Below the pieces are notes generated by a model. That model had not been told where the DNA came from and did not search any database. It saw only the letters and a program-made list of their open reading frames with translations. From Gnetum montanum (Eukaryota; Streptophyta; Gnetopsida; Gnetales; Gnetaceae), in the NCBI GenBank assembly GCA_015680685.1, contig MNCI01002086.1:212331-276330 (forward strand): a stretch of DNA of 64,000 bases, given 5' to 3'. Position 1 is the first letter of the stretch. Each line of letters starts with the position of its first letter. This document shows, piece after piece, positions 45,271-58,500 of this stretch. Made by a program: the position numbers and the translations under genes.

Positions 45271-45716
45271 CCACCTATAATCACAACATGACCAAGGATT
45301 AGAACTTAATATGTAACTTTGGAACATTTGGAATACCTTATCCCTTAGGGTAGTTACAATTGGCTAACTTGTGATCATGGTCATTTTGATTTTTTAATAT
45401 TATTTTTAATTTAATTAAATATTTTATCAAAGTGTGTTGGAAGGGTTTAACTCTCGTAGGTTGATGATTTAATATTATTTTATTCATTAAACCCATGAGG
45501 GAGTTAGAAAAATTTTGAAATTTTTTTTGTCAAAAACCTAAGTTTGTGGCCCCCACAACATAAAGCATATCTTTGAAAGCTACAAGGCTGAAGAATAGAG
45601 TGAATCGGACAAAAGATTTGAATGTTACAAGCTCTAGAAGGTTTGAGATTTGAAAAATTAGAGAAACTTTCCTTATGTTTGAAGAAAATGGAAAAAAATT
45701 TCTAAGTGATGAGCGT

Positions 45717-45793
45717 TATTTATAGAAGTTTTTCCATGCATCGATGGGGCATAGTCAACACGGTTAGTTGTGTCTACTAAACCTAGTCGATGT
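45717..45793 (-). promoter_or_regulatory. Possible internal promoter of B upstream of ORF3
   Basis: TATTTATAG at 45717-45725 and GCATCGATGGGGC at 45738-45750, then CTAGTCGATGTGGC near 45783. Preceded by GTGATGAGCG, like the LTR around its own TATA. In element sense the CATCGATG words lie just upstream of CTATAAATA, the same order as in U3, and ORF3 starts about 450 nt downstream. Confidence 0.5.
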
Positions 45794-47399
45794 GGCTATT
45801 GGCCACCATTAACCAAGTCAAAATTCAAAAAATAAAAGGAGTTTTTGAATGAAATTGGAGTCAAATGAAAGCCCAAAAAGCCAAGAACACAATGAGATAC
45901 ATGAAGAGGTTTTGAGAGTTCACAAAAGATAGAGAATGATTGGAGAAATGCCTTAAGAAGCACACAATTGGATGCAACTGATGGAAAATGCAAAATATTT
46001 GATTGTCAAAATGTCTAAGGATAAGGGACTTAACTAGCCTAACCAAGAGAAATATAAGTGGATCCTCCACATAGTAGGCTTATGCCATTTTTTCCCTTAC
46101 ATAACCTCAACTAAGGAGTTCATGGTCCCCATAATTGATTAATGGTTATGAAAAGTTAAGGACCAAATCCCAAAGAATCCACCTAAGAATTTCAACATGT
46201 CAAACTAAGACATTAAATAGAAACATGAAAACCAATAGTGAGGTGAGTTATGGAGAGCATTGATGGATGATATAAAGAATGGAATGGATGTCCTAAACAT
46301 GGTCACATGAAGTCCCTTGTGGAGTTATGATTAGATGACCCGATAAAAGTCCAACCTTAGTCCAAATCAAAACCAACCACTTTTAATGACTTTGCATCAC
46401 CACTCCAAGACCAATACACCCCCTCAAGATACAAGAATGATCCCATAAATAACCACCATTTCTTATTTGAAAAGAAAAAATAAGTGAGAAGTGAGAAAGG
46501 ACCTTAGTTAGAGGGGACCTTTAGGCATGGGTGACTTGTCTTTCTAGTCCCATAACTAGTGCTTGTAGCCTATTTATTTTTTCTAAGATATGTGCTTTGA
46601 ATTCCCATCATGTTTTTAGATATTTTATGGTTTTTATGAATTTTTTGGATGGGAACCACACCATGAAAAGACTCATTCAACTTCCTATTATTGATTTACA
46701 TGGAACAATAAGAAATCCATGAAAACACACATGTACTCAAGCAAGTAGATAGGCACAAAGAGTATTGAATCCCATTGAAGTCACATCCTTTTCAAACCTT
46801 TGAATATTTCCCAAGTTTGAAAACTACCAAAGTCACAAGTTCATTAAAGTTTTATTAATGAAAAAGTAATCTCATACTTTCAAAACCAATAAAAACATAG
46901 AGTTGGTGGGTGGGCGGATGACATGGACTTACTACCTGTTCCATGAAAAAGAAACCTATCTTAGTTATTGGTCATCAAAATTTAAAAATAAAAACAAAAA
47001 ATTAGCAATCAAAAACATTAGGTACAAGCCACCATTAGTAACCAATTACAACACCACTAACTCCTATTGGCAATAAAGAAATTTTATTAGAAGAGAAGAA
47101 AAATTCTCACCAAAGTAAAGTAAAGTGCACAAGAAATTGTAAAAATGTTCAAGAAAAATAAAACATACTAATGATGTTGTAAAACAAAAATTTGGAAAAA
47201 TAACAAAGTGTAAAACATAAATGGTATAAAAACAAAGTGTGAAACAAAAAGATGTAAAAACAAAAAGTGAAAAAACTGAGGAGCCACTTATATAGTTAAC
47301 ATGGATGGCCATCTCCCCAATGAATAAGTTAAAAGGAGATGATCCAAAATATTGAGTATGGTTGTCCATCTAATAAGGTGTTTATTTCACTAGCTTACT
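45794..47399. other. Noncoding spacer between integrase and ORF3 of B
   Basis: Collinear with 13.2-14.8 kb of A; no conserved frame. A tandem AACAAAGTGTGAAA-type repeat of about 25 bp lies at 47175-47275. Confidence 0.55.
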
Positions 47400-48620
47400 T
47401 AGACTCATGAAAAGGTTTTAGTTGTTGCATATTGACCAGTTGTTTCTTGTGTGGGCCCTTATGTTTGTAGATTAACATGGCCCCAAAAGGAAAATTTTCA
47501 TAAATGATGTAAGGCCCTTTCCACAACATCTAGAACTTAGTTCATTGAGGTACATGTGTGGGGTTCCAGTAGAGAACCTTGTCTTTAGGTTAAAATTTTA
47601 CTTTCTTTATCCTAAGTTCATGGCATTGTTTATTGAATGCTTTGTGCACATCATTCAAGGATAGGGCCACCAATCAATTCTCATCTAGCATGTTAAGGTT
47701 GATGAACTTCTCTTTCTGTGCTAAGTTCAGTTCAAGGTTTAGGTCACAAGTTCTTGAAAGTGTGCAAAGCTTAGATTTAAATGACAAAGTTGGTAATTTT
47801 CCATACACCAGCTCATAGAAAGTGTAGCATATAGGAAGTTTCCATGTTGAGCAATATTCCCAAAGGGCATTATTAAGTTTTGTACTCTAGTCTCACCTAT
47901 ATTTACTAATTATTCTTGTTAAGATTTTCATGATCTCCCTATTGATAACCTTTGCTTGGCTATTGGCTTGGGGGTGATAGCGTGTTGTTAATTTATGCTT
48001 AAACCCCAAGCATTGCATGAGTTTGTGAAAGGTAGCACCTATAAAATGAGTACCATTATCAAAAATTAGTACACATGGCACTTCAAACCTATTTACAAGA
48101 TTTTGTTATAAAAATCATGTAATCATGAAAGATTTATAGTTTATGATGGTTGCTACTTCTACTCATTTTGTACATTAGTCAATAGAAACTATTATGTATG
48201 AATTTTCATTTGACATGGATGTAATGGAACCCATGAAGTCTATGTTCTAGATGTCAAAGGATTCTAGTGGTTTAATCCACTATTGAGATTTCTCTATTTT
48301 AGTGGTCATCCCACCATCTCATTGATAACACTCACAAGAGCGGATGAATTGGTGGACATCCTTGAAGATTGTTGGTCAATAGTACCCTACCATCAAGATT
48401 TTAATGATTGTACATCTTCCTACATAGTGGTTCCCACAAGGATCCTCATGAGCATCTTGGAGAATGCACAGTTGATCAACATCAGTAACACACCAACGAA
48501 TCAAGCCATCGGTGCACACCTTGTAAATATGTCTATTAATCTCCATGAAGCATTTGACCTGATGAAGAAACTATTCCTTCTTTTAATGATCTAACTCTTG
48601 TGGCATCTCTTGAGTAAGAA
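47400..48620 (-). pseudogene. Integrase of element B, broken
   Basis: The open stretch at 47893-48081 holds VLIFDNGTHFIGATFHKLM, then TTRYHPQANSQAKVINREIMKIL: the second catalytic Asp in DNGTHF, the YHPQ motif and the catalytic Glu in NREI. The N-terminal zinc region and C-terminal part can be followed with stops. It retains the bases that A lost near its YHPQ motif. Confidence 0.85.
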
Positions 48621-48739
48621 GATAAGTAAGGATGTCATCATACCATTTTGGTTCAGCAAGCACCTCTTCATTTATTGCACTAAAAAATAGGAGTTCATCA
48701 AGAAATTAATTATAGACTAGACTCTGATCCTCTTTATTA

Positions 48740-49990
48740 TCCCATCATAACTAAGAAAAGTGATTAGCGACCACATTCTCAGTTTCCTTTCAATCTACCA
48801 TTAAGAGATCAACTCCTGCAAGATCACCAGACACTATATGACACGAGGGCCCACCATTAGTTTATTCATTAGGAAGTGAATGGAAATATGGTCAATGTGC
48901 ATAAACACCTTATATCCAAGCACGTAGTGCTTGAACTTCTTCAAAGAATACACCACAACCATCAACTCTTTCTCCATTGTGGTGTAATTGAGTTGTGTAT
49001 CCACAATGCTTTGGCTTGCGCAATGGATGTAATATGGATGTTTTTGATAGTTCAACTATGTAAGCACAACCCCCAAGACATATTTTGATGCATCCATCAT
49101 GATGTGAAAAATATGGGACTCATCAAGTTCTCATAGAATTAGAGTCTCTACAAGCTTCTTCTTAAGTTTCTAGAATGTCTTTTCACATTTCTTGGTCCAT
49201 ATGAATGAAGCATCTTTCTTTGTAAGCTTGACCAATGGTTTTGTGATCTTAGAGAAATTCTCTATGAATCACTGGTAGTAGTCAGTATGTCCATGAAATG
49301 ACTAGACATATTTAATGATTTTTGTTTGGTATGTTATTCCTTGGATGAATCAAATTGTTTTAGGGTCCATCTTAATCCCTGCTTGAGAAACTTTGTGCCC
49401 CAACACAATGTCCTCCTAGATTATGAGATGGCTCTTTTTCCAATTGAGTTGAAGATTAGTCTTCATGCAGCATTTAAGCACTTGCTCAAGGTGATTTAGG
49501 GCTTGATTAAATGTAGCACCATAGGTGGAGAAATCATCCATGAAGACTTCCATCCCACTACCAATCTACTGTTGAAAACTACTCAGGACAAGGCATTGGA
49601 AAGTTGTAAAGGCATTGCATAGACCAAAGGGCATGTTTTAATATGCAAAAGTCCCCCAGGTACTTGTGAATGATGTTTTTTCCTAATCTTGGGGAATGAT
49701 TTGAATTATGTTATAGCCACTATAATAATATAAAAAGCTATAATAGCAATGCCCAGAAATAGTGTCCAACACCTAGTCCACAAATGATAATGAAAAATGA
49801 TCTTTGAATGTTGCCATGTTCAATAGCTTAAAATCAATATAGACCTACCACTTGTCATCTTTCTTTGACACAATTACAAGTGGGATAACCTACTTGCTAT
49901 TCACAATTGGATAGATGAACCCTACCTTAAGGAGTTGTTCAATTTTCTCTTTAATGATCTATTTCAATTTGGGGTTCAGCTATAGCTGTA
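48740..49990 (-). pseudogene. Reverse transcriptase and RNase H of element B, broken
   Basis: RT runs from near 49985 (KEKIEQLLKVGFIYPIVNSK) through NMPFGLCNAFTTFQ near 49620 to MEVFMDDFSTYG at about 49525-49552, the FMDD catalytic motif. RNase H: MMDASKYVLG near 49100 and the open stretch 48834-49055 with TMEKELMVVVYSLKKFKHYVLGY. Several stops. Confidence 0.87.
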
Positions 49991-50539
49991 GCTTCCTCTT
50001 TAGCTTCATGGCTATATTAGTATAGATGCAATGCTAGCATATCCTAGGATCAATCCCTATGAGTTTAGGATATGATCAAGCAAAGGCTATTGGCAATTTT
50101 TTGACCACCTTCAATAACATACTTTTTTTCTCAAGAGCAAGGTTGACATTGATTATCACTTGCTTGCCATTTTTCAGAAATTCATATTCCATGGCGGTAG
50201 GTAGATTTTTCAACTCTAAGGGCTCTTGTTTAAAAATTTCAGGGATTTCCAACTCCCCAATTAGTATCATTAGGTTAATCATTTAAGAGTTGGTGATGAA
50301 CTTGCTTTATTTCATCCATGCCTTCAACATAGGTACAAGTTAAGCTCTCAATAGGTTCTATGCAAAGTGTGTTGCTCTTAGAATTAGTTGTCAACCACTT
50401 GGTACCCGCCTATTTTGTGGTCGCTATGTACAAGAAATTTTAGATTTTAGATTCATCTACATACTATCTGCATGCTTTGATTGATGTGTTTTTAATAGAC
50501 CTAAGTTTCTACACAGAGTTTCACCCTGTATCATTATAC

Positions 50540-50930
50540 CTAATGCATGGAACTCACTTCTTCTCGATCTTTCCAAATGCATTTTCCTTGGAAATCTCTA
50601 GGGAAAGATCTTTAATGTCCATTTGTGCATTAGTGGTGCTTAACTAAGTGCTTCCCATAATTATTGGGAAGTCCCCCTTGCAATTGTCAACTTTGATTAC
50701 TAGAAAATTGGTAGGATACAGCCACCCATAGATAGTAATCACAATGTCCTCCACTAGTCCCAAAGGAATAGTGATATGCTAATCTACCAATTCTAAATAG
50801 ATGTTGCTCTTTTTAAGAGGAGGTAGGTTCCAGGCATTGTACATTTCATGGAAAATTAGATTAACATTGGAACCTAAATCAAGAAGAGCCTTTCATGGCT
50901 CATTTCTAGCAATTTTCTGGTAGATGAGTG
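50540..50930 (-). pseudogene. Aspartic protease of element B, broken
   Basis: AFLDLGSNVNLIFHEMYNAW gives the Athila-type DLG active site, followed by HITIPLGLVEDIVITIYGW, then FLVIKVDNCKGDFPIIMGS, the expected C-terminal end of the domain. Fewer stops than in A. Confidence 0.82.
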
Positions 50931-51129
50931 GGCTTCTAGGATCAACTCTTTTCTTGGAAAGGTTATCATCCTTGATCTAATCAATTACAACATGGGTTAA
51001 CATGATAGTGCAAATCTTGGGCAACATTTGGTTTGAAGAGTTCTTGAAAGGAATGGATGCAGAGGATAAAGGAGACACATGGCAACCAACCACATAAGTA
51101 GGTGAGGGTTTTGTAGGACTATTGGTTTA

Positions 51130-53415
51130 GAAGAATGATCTTTTACATGATCTAGCTTTTGAACCACTCAGCTAGGAAGCCAACTATAAGTTAATAGCCC
51201 TAGTAGTGTTACATTGTTGTAGCTATGTAGGAATTTTTCGTTGCATTGATAGAGTATATTGTAATTAGGTTGAGTATCAAAGAACATGTGCTAAAGGATG
51301 AGGGGGATGATAGGAATATGGGATTTCCCTTCTAGGAAATGGAGAATGAGTTCTATAATACTTTGGAGGCTAGTAGTGATGCTAAAAAGATGTGTGACTA
51401 GAAGAGTCACATAGAGACATTGGTTGTTGAACATAGTACCCATTTGGATTTAGTTGCTTGTAAGGGTATTGTTACCTTGGTGGAAGAATCCTCCATGACT
51501 GTGGATGTTGCCATTACTAATATTACTCATATGGTTTTTGTGGAGCTCTACTTGGATAATAAGCCTATTGTTGTTAGTGGAATTGCCTTGGGTTGCTTGG
51601 AGGATAAGGCAACTTTCTAGGTGCTTACCTTTGGGCTAGTCTAGGACTCAAAGCATACACCATAGATTTTTGTAAGTGTGACATAATAAGGAAACATCCC
51701 TTGGGATGTTTCTATTGGTAGATGTCACACCCACCATCATCATCTAATTCTAACTTCACAACCTCTTCTACTACCATAGACTTTTGTTAGGCATGTCTAG
51801 CTTCTTTCCTTCTCTTGCAATCATGATCACTACCTTGTTCTTTGGATTCTTCTGAAATTTTTTAAGTAGTTTGAAATTTTTTATCTAAAGATTCCTGCAT
51901 TATGTTAACCTTAGCTAAAATTTCAAACATAGATTTTTGAATTGGCAAGGTTTTTCACTATACCATCTCATCAAGTGGTGCCTCCCCCTCACTATCATAG
52001 AATCGAACCTCCCTTTTTCTGATGGAAGGGTCTCAGTTATGCTCCTCAACACTTTTCCATTTTGTCAACTCACCTTCTTCTTTTTCAACCTACTCAATCA
52101 TCCTTTGAATCTAATGGGCTCTTAGCTCTAATAGTCTCTCTTGGGCATACATCCTAAGAGTTCTTCTTGTTTCAAATCAAAGCCTATTTATGATATGGTG
52201 AAGTTACTCTTGTTGGGAATAACCATAGTTAGGACATTTGTGCAAAAGAGAATAATACCTACCATGGCTACATCCAAGGATTCATGTATTCCTTATCACC
52301 AACATTAGATTTGCTTTCTCAAATTGGACACTTTAAAGGATATTTGATATTTATCATTAAACAGCTCAAGCATTGTACTCCATTTGTGAATTGATTCCAA
52401 CTCCAAGGAGTGGTACCAACTTTCTGCTTCTTTTATAAGTGTCCTAGGGAATAGCTTAAGCTTCTACTAGTCATTTTCTATGTTTTGCAAGGCACAAGCA
52501 TCATGAAAGGCTTGAAGATGGACCTATGGATCTAAGTTATATCCCCCTCAAATTTGTGAATATTATTTATATCCAACTTCTTAATTCTACTATATTTCAC
52601 ATGTCTAGATAGAATCCTAACTACCTCTACAATGTTTAGCATGCTTTCAGTTTCTAGCAAGGACTCATCATTGTCATGATTACAATGATGCCTATGATGC
52701 TCCCTACTACCCCTTTGTTTATAGTGGGGCCTATGATCATTGTCCCATTGTTCACCTCCATATGATTTTGTCCCCTATGGTTTTGAATAGATTAGGAGGA
52801 GTAGCAAGATGTGGATGAAGAGGGAGCAGGAATGCCACCACCATGGTGTCTACCACCTCCTCTACACTTGTCACAATCATGATCATAAATTTTTTTGTCA
52901 TCATGATGCTTACCTAAGCCCCTACCTTGACTCCCACTTTTTCCTAAACCTAGATTGTTAATAGTGAACTATAGATTTAGGTTTAAGTCCCCTTCACCAA
53001 AGTCAAGGGGTGGAAAATATTCATGTTGAGAACCTCCAAAGAAAGGATCCTCATTTTCATCTTGGGTTAATAGGAATGAGGGGTTGGAGAACTATTTTCC
53101 CTTCATAGCTTCATGGTGCTGATCTCATTTGCATTGTGTTTCTATGGGATGGTAGTCCCAATGGTCATGGTCTTACACAACATATTCATCATGGAGGTCT
53201 TGGATGTCTAACCTCATAAGAGTTTGGAGCATTATCCTAGGAATAGATTAGTCAAGAGTTAATACAACATTTCCCTTCATATCTCTCCACTACAACTGCT
53301 CATCCTAATGCACGATGAAGGTGAAACTAGGTACAAACTCATCTAGATGAGTGTACATCACTTTGAATTCTTAGGGCACTGGCAGTTTTGAATCATCATG
53401 CCTATGAGAAGAAGG
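51130..53415 (-). pseudogene. gag of element B, broken
   Basis: Begins near 53415, where the start codon of A (ATG) is ATA here. Asp/Gly-rich segment near 52980 (PPLDFGEGDLNL), gag core near 52330-52500 (KLKLFPRTLIKEAESWYHSL, then LFNDKYQ), zinc-knuckle-like GGCDIYQ-KHPKGCF near 51700, and a Gln/Asn/His-rich C-terminus near 51400-51600. Confidence 0.77.
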
Positions 53416-53566
53416 TATTTTTAATTAGAGAAAAATTTAGTGTGCTTAAATTATAATTATAACAATTAAATTTTTAAATGATTTTGACCTTAGGGTTCAT
53501 TCCAATGATCTTAAATAATATTCACTAAGTTCTAGATAAAACACATATCAAACTACAAGTTACAAG

Positions 53567-53584
53567 TCCTCAACAACGATGCCA
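53567..53584 (-). promoter_or_regulatory. tRNA-Asp primer binding site of B (18 nt)
   Basis: TCCTCAACAACGATGCCA on the plus strand, against TCCCCGGCAACGGCGCCA; all differences are transitions. One A then the LTR. The match stops at 18 nt, unlike the copy at 31665. Confidence 0.82.
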
Positions 53585-53585
53585 A

Positions 53586-54494
53586 TGATGAGCAACGAGT
53601 AGAACCTACACCAAACCATATGAATCACTAAGTATTCATGCATGATCTAATCAAATTTCATGGACATATAGCCTTATAAGTACATTAGTCTCTGGGAAGT
53701 GCAATTAATTGCTATAACTGTTGTCTTCCCTATTACACTTATGAAATGTAAAGGTATGGTTAAGTGCAATTGAGGCATATGATTTTTATCATTTTTATTT
53801 TTTATGTTTTAAGTCACCTAAGGATAAAAAATAATAAATAAAATATAATAATTGAATTACTAATTTAATCTAACTAGCTAAACCGAAATAATCCTAACAT
53901 AAGCATCCATTCCCACTTCCTATACACATCCTAAACACATTTAATGCTACTAGGTTACCAAATGTTAAGCATTACTAGAATTACCAAATTCCAAGCATAT
54001 GCTCAAAGTGGTCATACTTACATGTTAACTAATCACTATTTAATATGGCTTAATTTAGCTTAATTTATTATTTAATTACTTAAATCATTAAAGGAAATTA
54101 CATAAAACATTAAATGCATAAATAAACAATTAATCTATTTCAAAGTATTGCAAGGTTTATTAGAACCTTGTCTTTATTGCCAGACACACTATCATGCTCA
54201 GGTACAATAGTGCTCAAATAAAGATCCATACACTCTTTAACTCCTACTATGGGCACTTAGAGAAATATTCTAACTTTCAAATGATAAAACTGCAAGAGCT
54301 TCGCTATAACTATAACAAAACATGTCATAAACACAATGGGTGAGCACATATTTATAGGCAAAATGAAAACTACATTGATGAGGCCATGTTAATGCATCAA
54401 ATCCCACGTCGACACAATCGCATTGATGAGGCTGCATCGATGGGGTTGCACCTACAAGACCTTGTCAACATAACCTAAAAAACATGACTCATCA
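53586..54494 (-). repeat. 5' LTR of element B (909 bp)
   Basis: Plus strand TGATGAGCAACG to GACTCATCA. TATA at 54349-54357, U3 words CATTGATGAGGC and CATCGATGGGG at 54375-54450. Confidence 0.92.
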
Positions 54495-54499
54495 CCTAG
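54495..54499. repeat. Target site duplication of element B, right copy (CCTAG)
   Basis: Pairs with TCTAG at 43285. Confidence 0.82.
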
Positions 54500-55040
54500 C
54501 ATTTTATTTTGTTACACATTTTCTTTTATGTAATATCCTTCTAGCCTAGGTTATATTAGAACATGTTGTAATCATGCAAACATTTGCAAAGACAATTAGC
54601 AAGATGGGTTGCAACTATTCTAGTTTTGCATAGAAATAGAATAGGCATGAGAAAATATTCACTTAGGAAAACATTTTAAAGTTATCAGGGAAGCTACTAA
54701 TTCACTCAATAATGATTCATTCTCTATGTGTCGGGAGAATAATATGAAGGGGATATAAATGCATTAGCAAGGAAAAGGAAAAGAAAAGTCAAAAGACCTA
54801 ATATGTCTTGTGAGAGAATAGTTATTCTACAAAAAGACAAAGTCTTTGGAAAGATTTCCAAATCATCAATCATCGAGAAAGTCAACCATGCTAAGTAGTA
54901 GAGAGAACTAAAGAAGAAAGTGCTTTTGGATGCTAATACCTAATTTATAAGATGTTAGTCTCTTTTTGTTTAGGGACATCCTCCTATTTATAGGCTGAAA
55001 ATGCCTAGATCTCAAAGAAATGATGCATTGGAGCCCATAG
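54500..55040. other. Short spacer between B and F; small basic open stretch
   Basis: Continues the DNA left of B. A plus-strand open stretch of about 45 codons near 54752-54890 contains ARKRKRKVKRP, resembling a nuclear localisation signal, but has no start context and no recognised family. Confidence 0.35.
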
Positions 55041-56904
55041 TGTGACGTTCGAAAACATCAATGGTTGGAACACTGAGAGGTTAGCAGGCATATAGCCTAA
55101 CCCAAAATCCTTGGGGGGTCATGTTAGGAAATAAACATGAGTTTCCCTAAATGGTTTGGTCAATTAGACAAGGACTTACATGGTGTTAGAAGGACCGTGT
55201 GTAAGAGGGGTTTATAGTGCATTACGCATAGACACCGAGACTAGCTAAGCCAGATCGTAGCAGAGAGTCCTGGCCTAAAAACACTGACATGAATGTGAAA
55301 ATATGTATCAAATAGTGGAAAAAATGCTAGAGTTATGCTTAATATCAAATAATCATTCTTAGAAGAGAAATGAGATAGAACTTAAGAATAGAAAAATGCA
55401 TCACCCCGAAAATGGGGAGCGTAACTTTTACTAGACAAGAGGTGAGAATGGGATGTAGTGTTAGGTAGGCATAGTGACAACATAGCAGTGTAGTCACGGT
55501 CTCTGGGACATCCAAGACATGAAGCTAGCAGATGTAGTGGAGACTGAACCTACTAGGTTGGCTATTGCCATGTTTCTACAAGTGCAATGCAATGGTGGAC
55601 TACGTTCTAGGAGGTGCCAATGTGCCAATCTTAGATGCTCTGGTGCGAGGGTGCCAGGGATGCTCAAACAGCTAAAATGCTTGATGCTCTTTTGATTTGC
55701 CAGCCCCTAGAGTGTTGAACGTCAAGTATTTATAGGACTAGGTTTAGTGTTAAACATGGATCAGGTGCCACATGGCATGAGCGTAAATAGGGTTACATTG
55801 ACATGTTATGCTCTCATGAGAGTAGAAAAAGTGCTACACTCTGAAGGATAGATACGAGTTCCCAAAGATTGCTAAACTATGACCACACTACCCAGATTGC
55901 ATGTGCCAGAGTTTGAGAAACTATAGTGTACTTACAAACAGTGCAAAAACAATGCAACTTGGAGGTTATGCTCTGGGACTATGTCTTACCCTCTTTCAAG
56001 TAGGGTCAAGCATAGGGATAATTTTGGGGACCAATGGGGGGTGCAAAATAAATGCAAACTACTAATCTTGATTGCCAAAAGGACATCAGAGTTGAGACAA
56101 AGATTGGTACCAAGTTTTGAAGGCTTTTGGAGGGTATCTGAGGCTTTTCTCTAATGTTAAGCTGGCTACGCTCTAGAACGTAACACAACACTTAGTGAAA
56201 ATTTGCAAAATTTTGATGTTTCACACTAGTCACACTAGCTACATTAAGGAGTGTAGCAAGGACACCTAGCCAAATTTTGATGAAATCTGCAGTCTTCCTT
56301 CATGGTACACTAGCTATGATCTAAGGTGTAGCAGCAGAGGTAGCCTCGGAAGTTAGGAAATATGCCAAATGTTTCTTCCATGTTAAGCTAGCTTGATAGA
56401 ACCTTATCCAACACTTAGGCAAAACTAGGCATTGGAACCTATGTCATGCTTGCTATGTTGTGGAGTGTAGTAGAGTGTAACAACATAAAAGAAAGAAAAT
56501 TTTTAATTTTTTTGTCCATCCTAGGAAATTTTGACAACCTCTAGCCTAGTACTTGAGCAAACTAGCTACTGAGACATGTGTCAAGCTGGATACACTGGGG
56601 AGCATAGCGAGTGTGACAACCCAAGAGATAGAAAATTTGCCAAAATTTTTCATCCATCCTAAGCAATCCTTAACCACATCTACCTTGATACTTGGGCAAA
56701 TTGGGAAGCATAGCAAGAAACTTAGAAAAATTTTCATGCAACTACTGTTGACACTAAGAAAAATCTTGCAAAACAAGCCTCAATGTGTGCTACATTGGCT
56801 ACATTGGAGAGCGTAACACTAGACTTAGAAACAAATTTGCCAAGTTTTGAAACTTAGATAAATCTATCGTTGAAATACCAAAGTCTAAAATTGATGGTGT
56901 TTTA
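55041..56904 (-). repeat. 3' LTR of element F (about 1.86 kb)
   Basis: The left end AAAACATCAATGG near 55052 and the right end GGTGTTTTA match the ends of the P LTR in reverse. TATA (TATTTATA) at 55727-55734 with a G-box relic CCACATGG about 33 bp upstream in sense. Contains TACGCTCTAGAACGTA at 56167-56182, near the ancestral LTR palindrome. The left flank CATAG is the presumed target copy. Confidence 0.75.
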
Positions 56905-56925
56905 TTAGCCCCTCTTTGTTGACGT
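56905..56925 (-). promoter_or_regulatory. Polypurine tract of F
   Basis: On the minus strand CAACAAAGAGGGGCTAA before the LTR. Almost identical to the tract of G. Confidence 0.7.
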
Positions 56926-57295
56926 ATGGAGGATTGGCCTGAGAGACATCGACAAAGAATATGAAACACTATGGTGAACACAACACCAACACTACTCATC
57001 AGTGCTTGATTAGATAATGTTTTGCTATGCTTGATACTGCCAAGGGAATAAAGTATGGCATGGAATAGGTTAGGGAGATGGGTTAAGGGACAACAAATGG
57101 GGAGGATGTTCATTGTACATGTGGTTGTATAATGCAGTATTACGATGGCTTGTTGCCAAAGCATGATCCCTCGTTGGATTTCTTGTGAGGGAGTCAGCAT
57201 GTGGAGATGGCCTACCCTTAAAATTTTAACCTCTCGTTAGAGTTCTTGTGAGATGGTCGATCTAGGGTTGGACTAGTTGCAAAATGACAACTATG

Positions 57296-57425
57296 CTATT
57301 TTACTTGGGCACTTATTTTGTCCCATTTTTCTTTTGCTCTTGGTTCTATTTTTTTGTCTCTCTTTTTTCTTTTATTTTTGCTTTCCTAGTTCTTTTTCAT
57401 TTTCTTTTGCCCTTTTATTTAATGT
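57296..57425 (-). repeat. A-rich tract (T-rich on plus) of F
   Basis: Long T/C-rich plus-strand stretch, purine-rich in element sense, 400-520 nt before the LTR. Confidence 0.6.
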
Positions 57426-57812
57426 TTTGTGTTGCCAAGTAGACTGCATGTTGCTTAAGAAAATTTGCAACCATGTTGCATCTGTAGGATAGGTGTTTCC
57501 TCCCTAGGATGAGTTGTGTTACATCTACTCAAGGCTTTGACTAGCCCACAAAGGCTTCCTATGAGACAAGTTTTGTTACATCCATTGTGGGTTTTGCAAT
57601 TGACTGTAGGAAAGGTACCATGTGCATCAAAGAAGCTTGCAGGGAGTGCAAGAAGATGTAAGATTAAGAGGTAGAGGTGAATTGGCTATAGCAAGGCAAT
57701 AAGGATGTGCACTCTTGAGTAGCTTGGCAAGCCAAAATGGACATATCGGAGCAGTGTAGTGACTTGCCACCACTATGAAGTGCATCCTTAAGTGACATCA
57801 CTAAGGCTTCAT

Positions 57813-57860
57813 CCTATAAACACAGGATAGAGAAAACAAGAAAAAACAACCATACCATGT
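57813..57860 (-). promoter_or_regulatory. 3' splice-site-like tract in F
   Basis: Minus strand: TTTTTTCTTGTTTTCTCT, then ATCCTGTGTTTATAG and GATGAAG. A pyrimidine tract directly followed by AG, about 910 nt before the LTR. Confidence 0.5.
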
Positions 57861-58500
57861 GAGATGAAGATGAAGTCCTATTTGCAAGGGCACTATAAGG
57901 ACCGTGATTGCTATGTCCATTACAAGTGCATGCAATGTCCAAAGTAGGAAGGCCACTGTGGGTGCTGGTGGTGGTAGGCCACGAAAGCTTCAACAGCCAC
58001 ACTAGATGTGAGCATCCAAGTGGCTAAAGGCATTGGTGATGCAGGTGCTCGAGAGCTCTCACCAAAGGCAGAAGCCAAGAAACCAAGAAATATGATGGAG
58101 AATTACACTACTAGATGCTCTTCCAAGCTTAGACAATGGTGAAGGCTAGAGGATGGCAATGTTGTGGCTAGGCCATAGTACCTTTGGTTTTCTAATGAGT
58201 GATGTTGACAGTGAGAGCTCTAGCCAAGATGAATGGCAATGATGGTAGTAGCTTCGGAAAGTCAGTAAGATGCCTGGAATATTAGCAAGATGCTGAGGAT
58301 GGTGATGCTCCAACTGTTCTAAAGGATTTTTCCTTGATGATGTGAACTTCATTCTGGAACTACAACGTCCCACCCCACCCTACTTGAGAGGTGTGGGTAG
58401 GCGATGGAGAATTGGAAGTATTCATGCTCACTTGTTTGCAAAACTATCTATGTTGAACTGTGAACCCAATTTTAGGTCTTAGTAGATCATATGTTATGCT
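57861..58500. other. Noncoding region of F between hairpins and acceptor-like site
   Basis: Homologous in reverse to 24.9-25.6 kb of P. Open stretches of 62 and 75 codons on the minus strand are in different frames and not called as genes. Confidence 0.45.

Larger units (their letters stand above)
43290..54494 (-). mobile_element. Element B: Athila-like Ty3/gypsy retrotransposon, full span
   Basis: An 11.2-kb minus-strand element with both LTRs (912 and 909 bp), tRNA-Asp primer site, gag, protease, RT-RNase H, integrase, spacer and a shortened ORF3. It is collinear with A and shows what A looked like without its insertion. Sequence identity with A is clear but well below that of recent copies, and every gene has stops. 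Confidence 0.92.
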
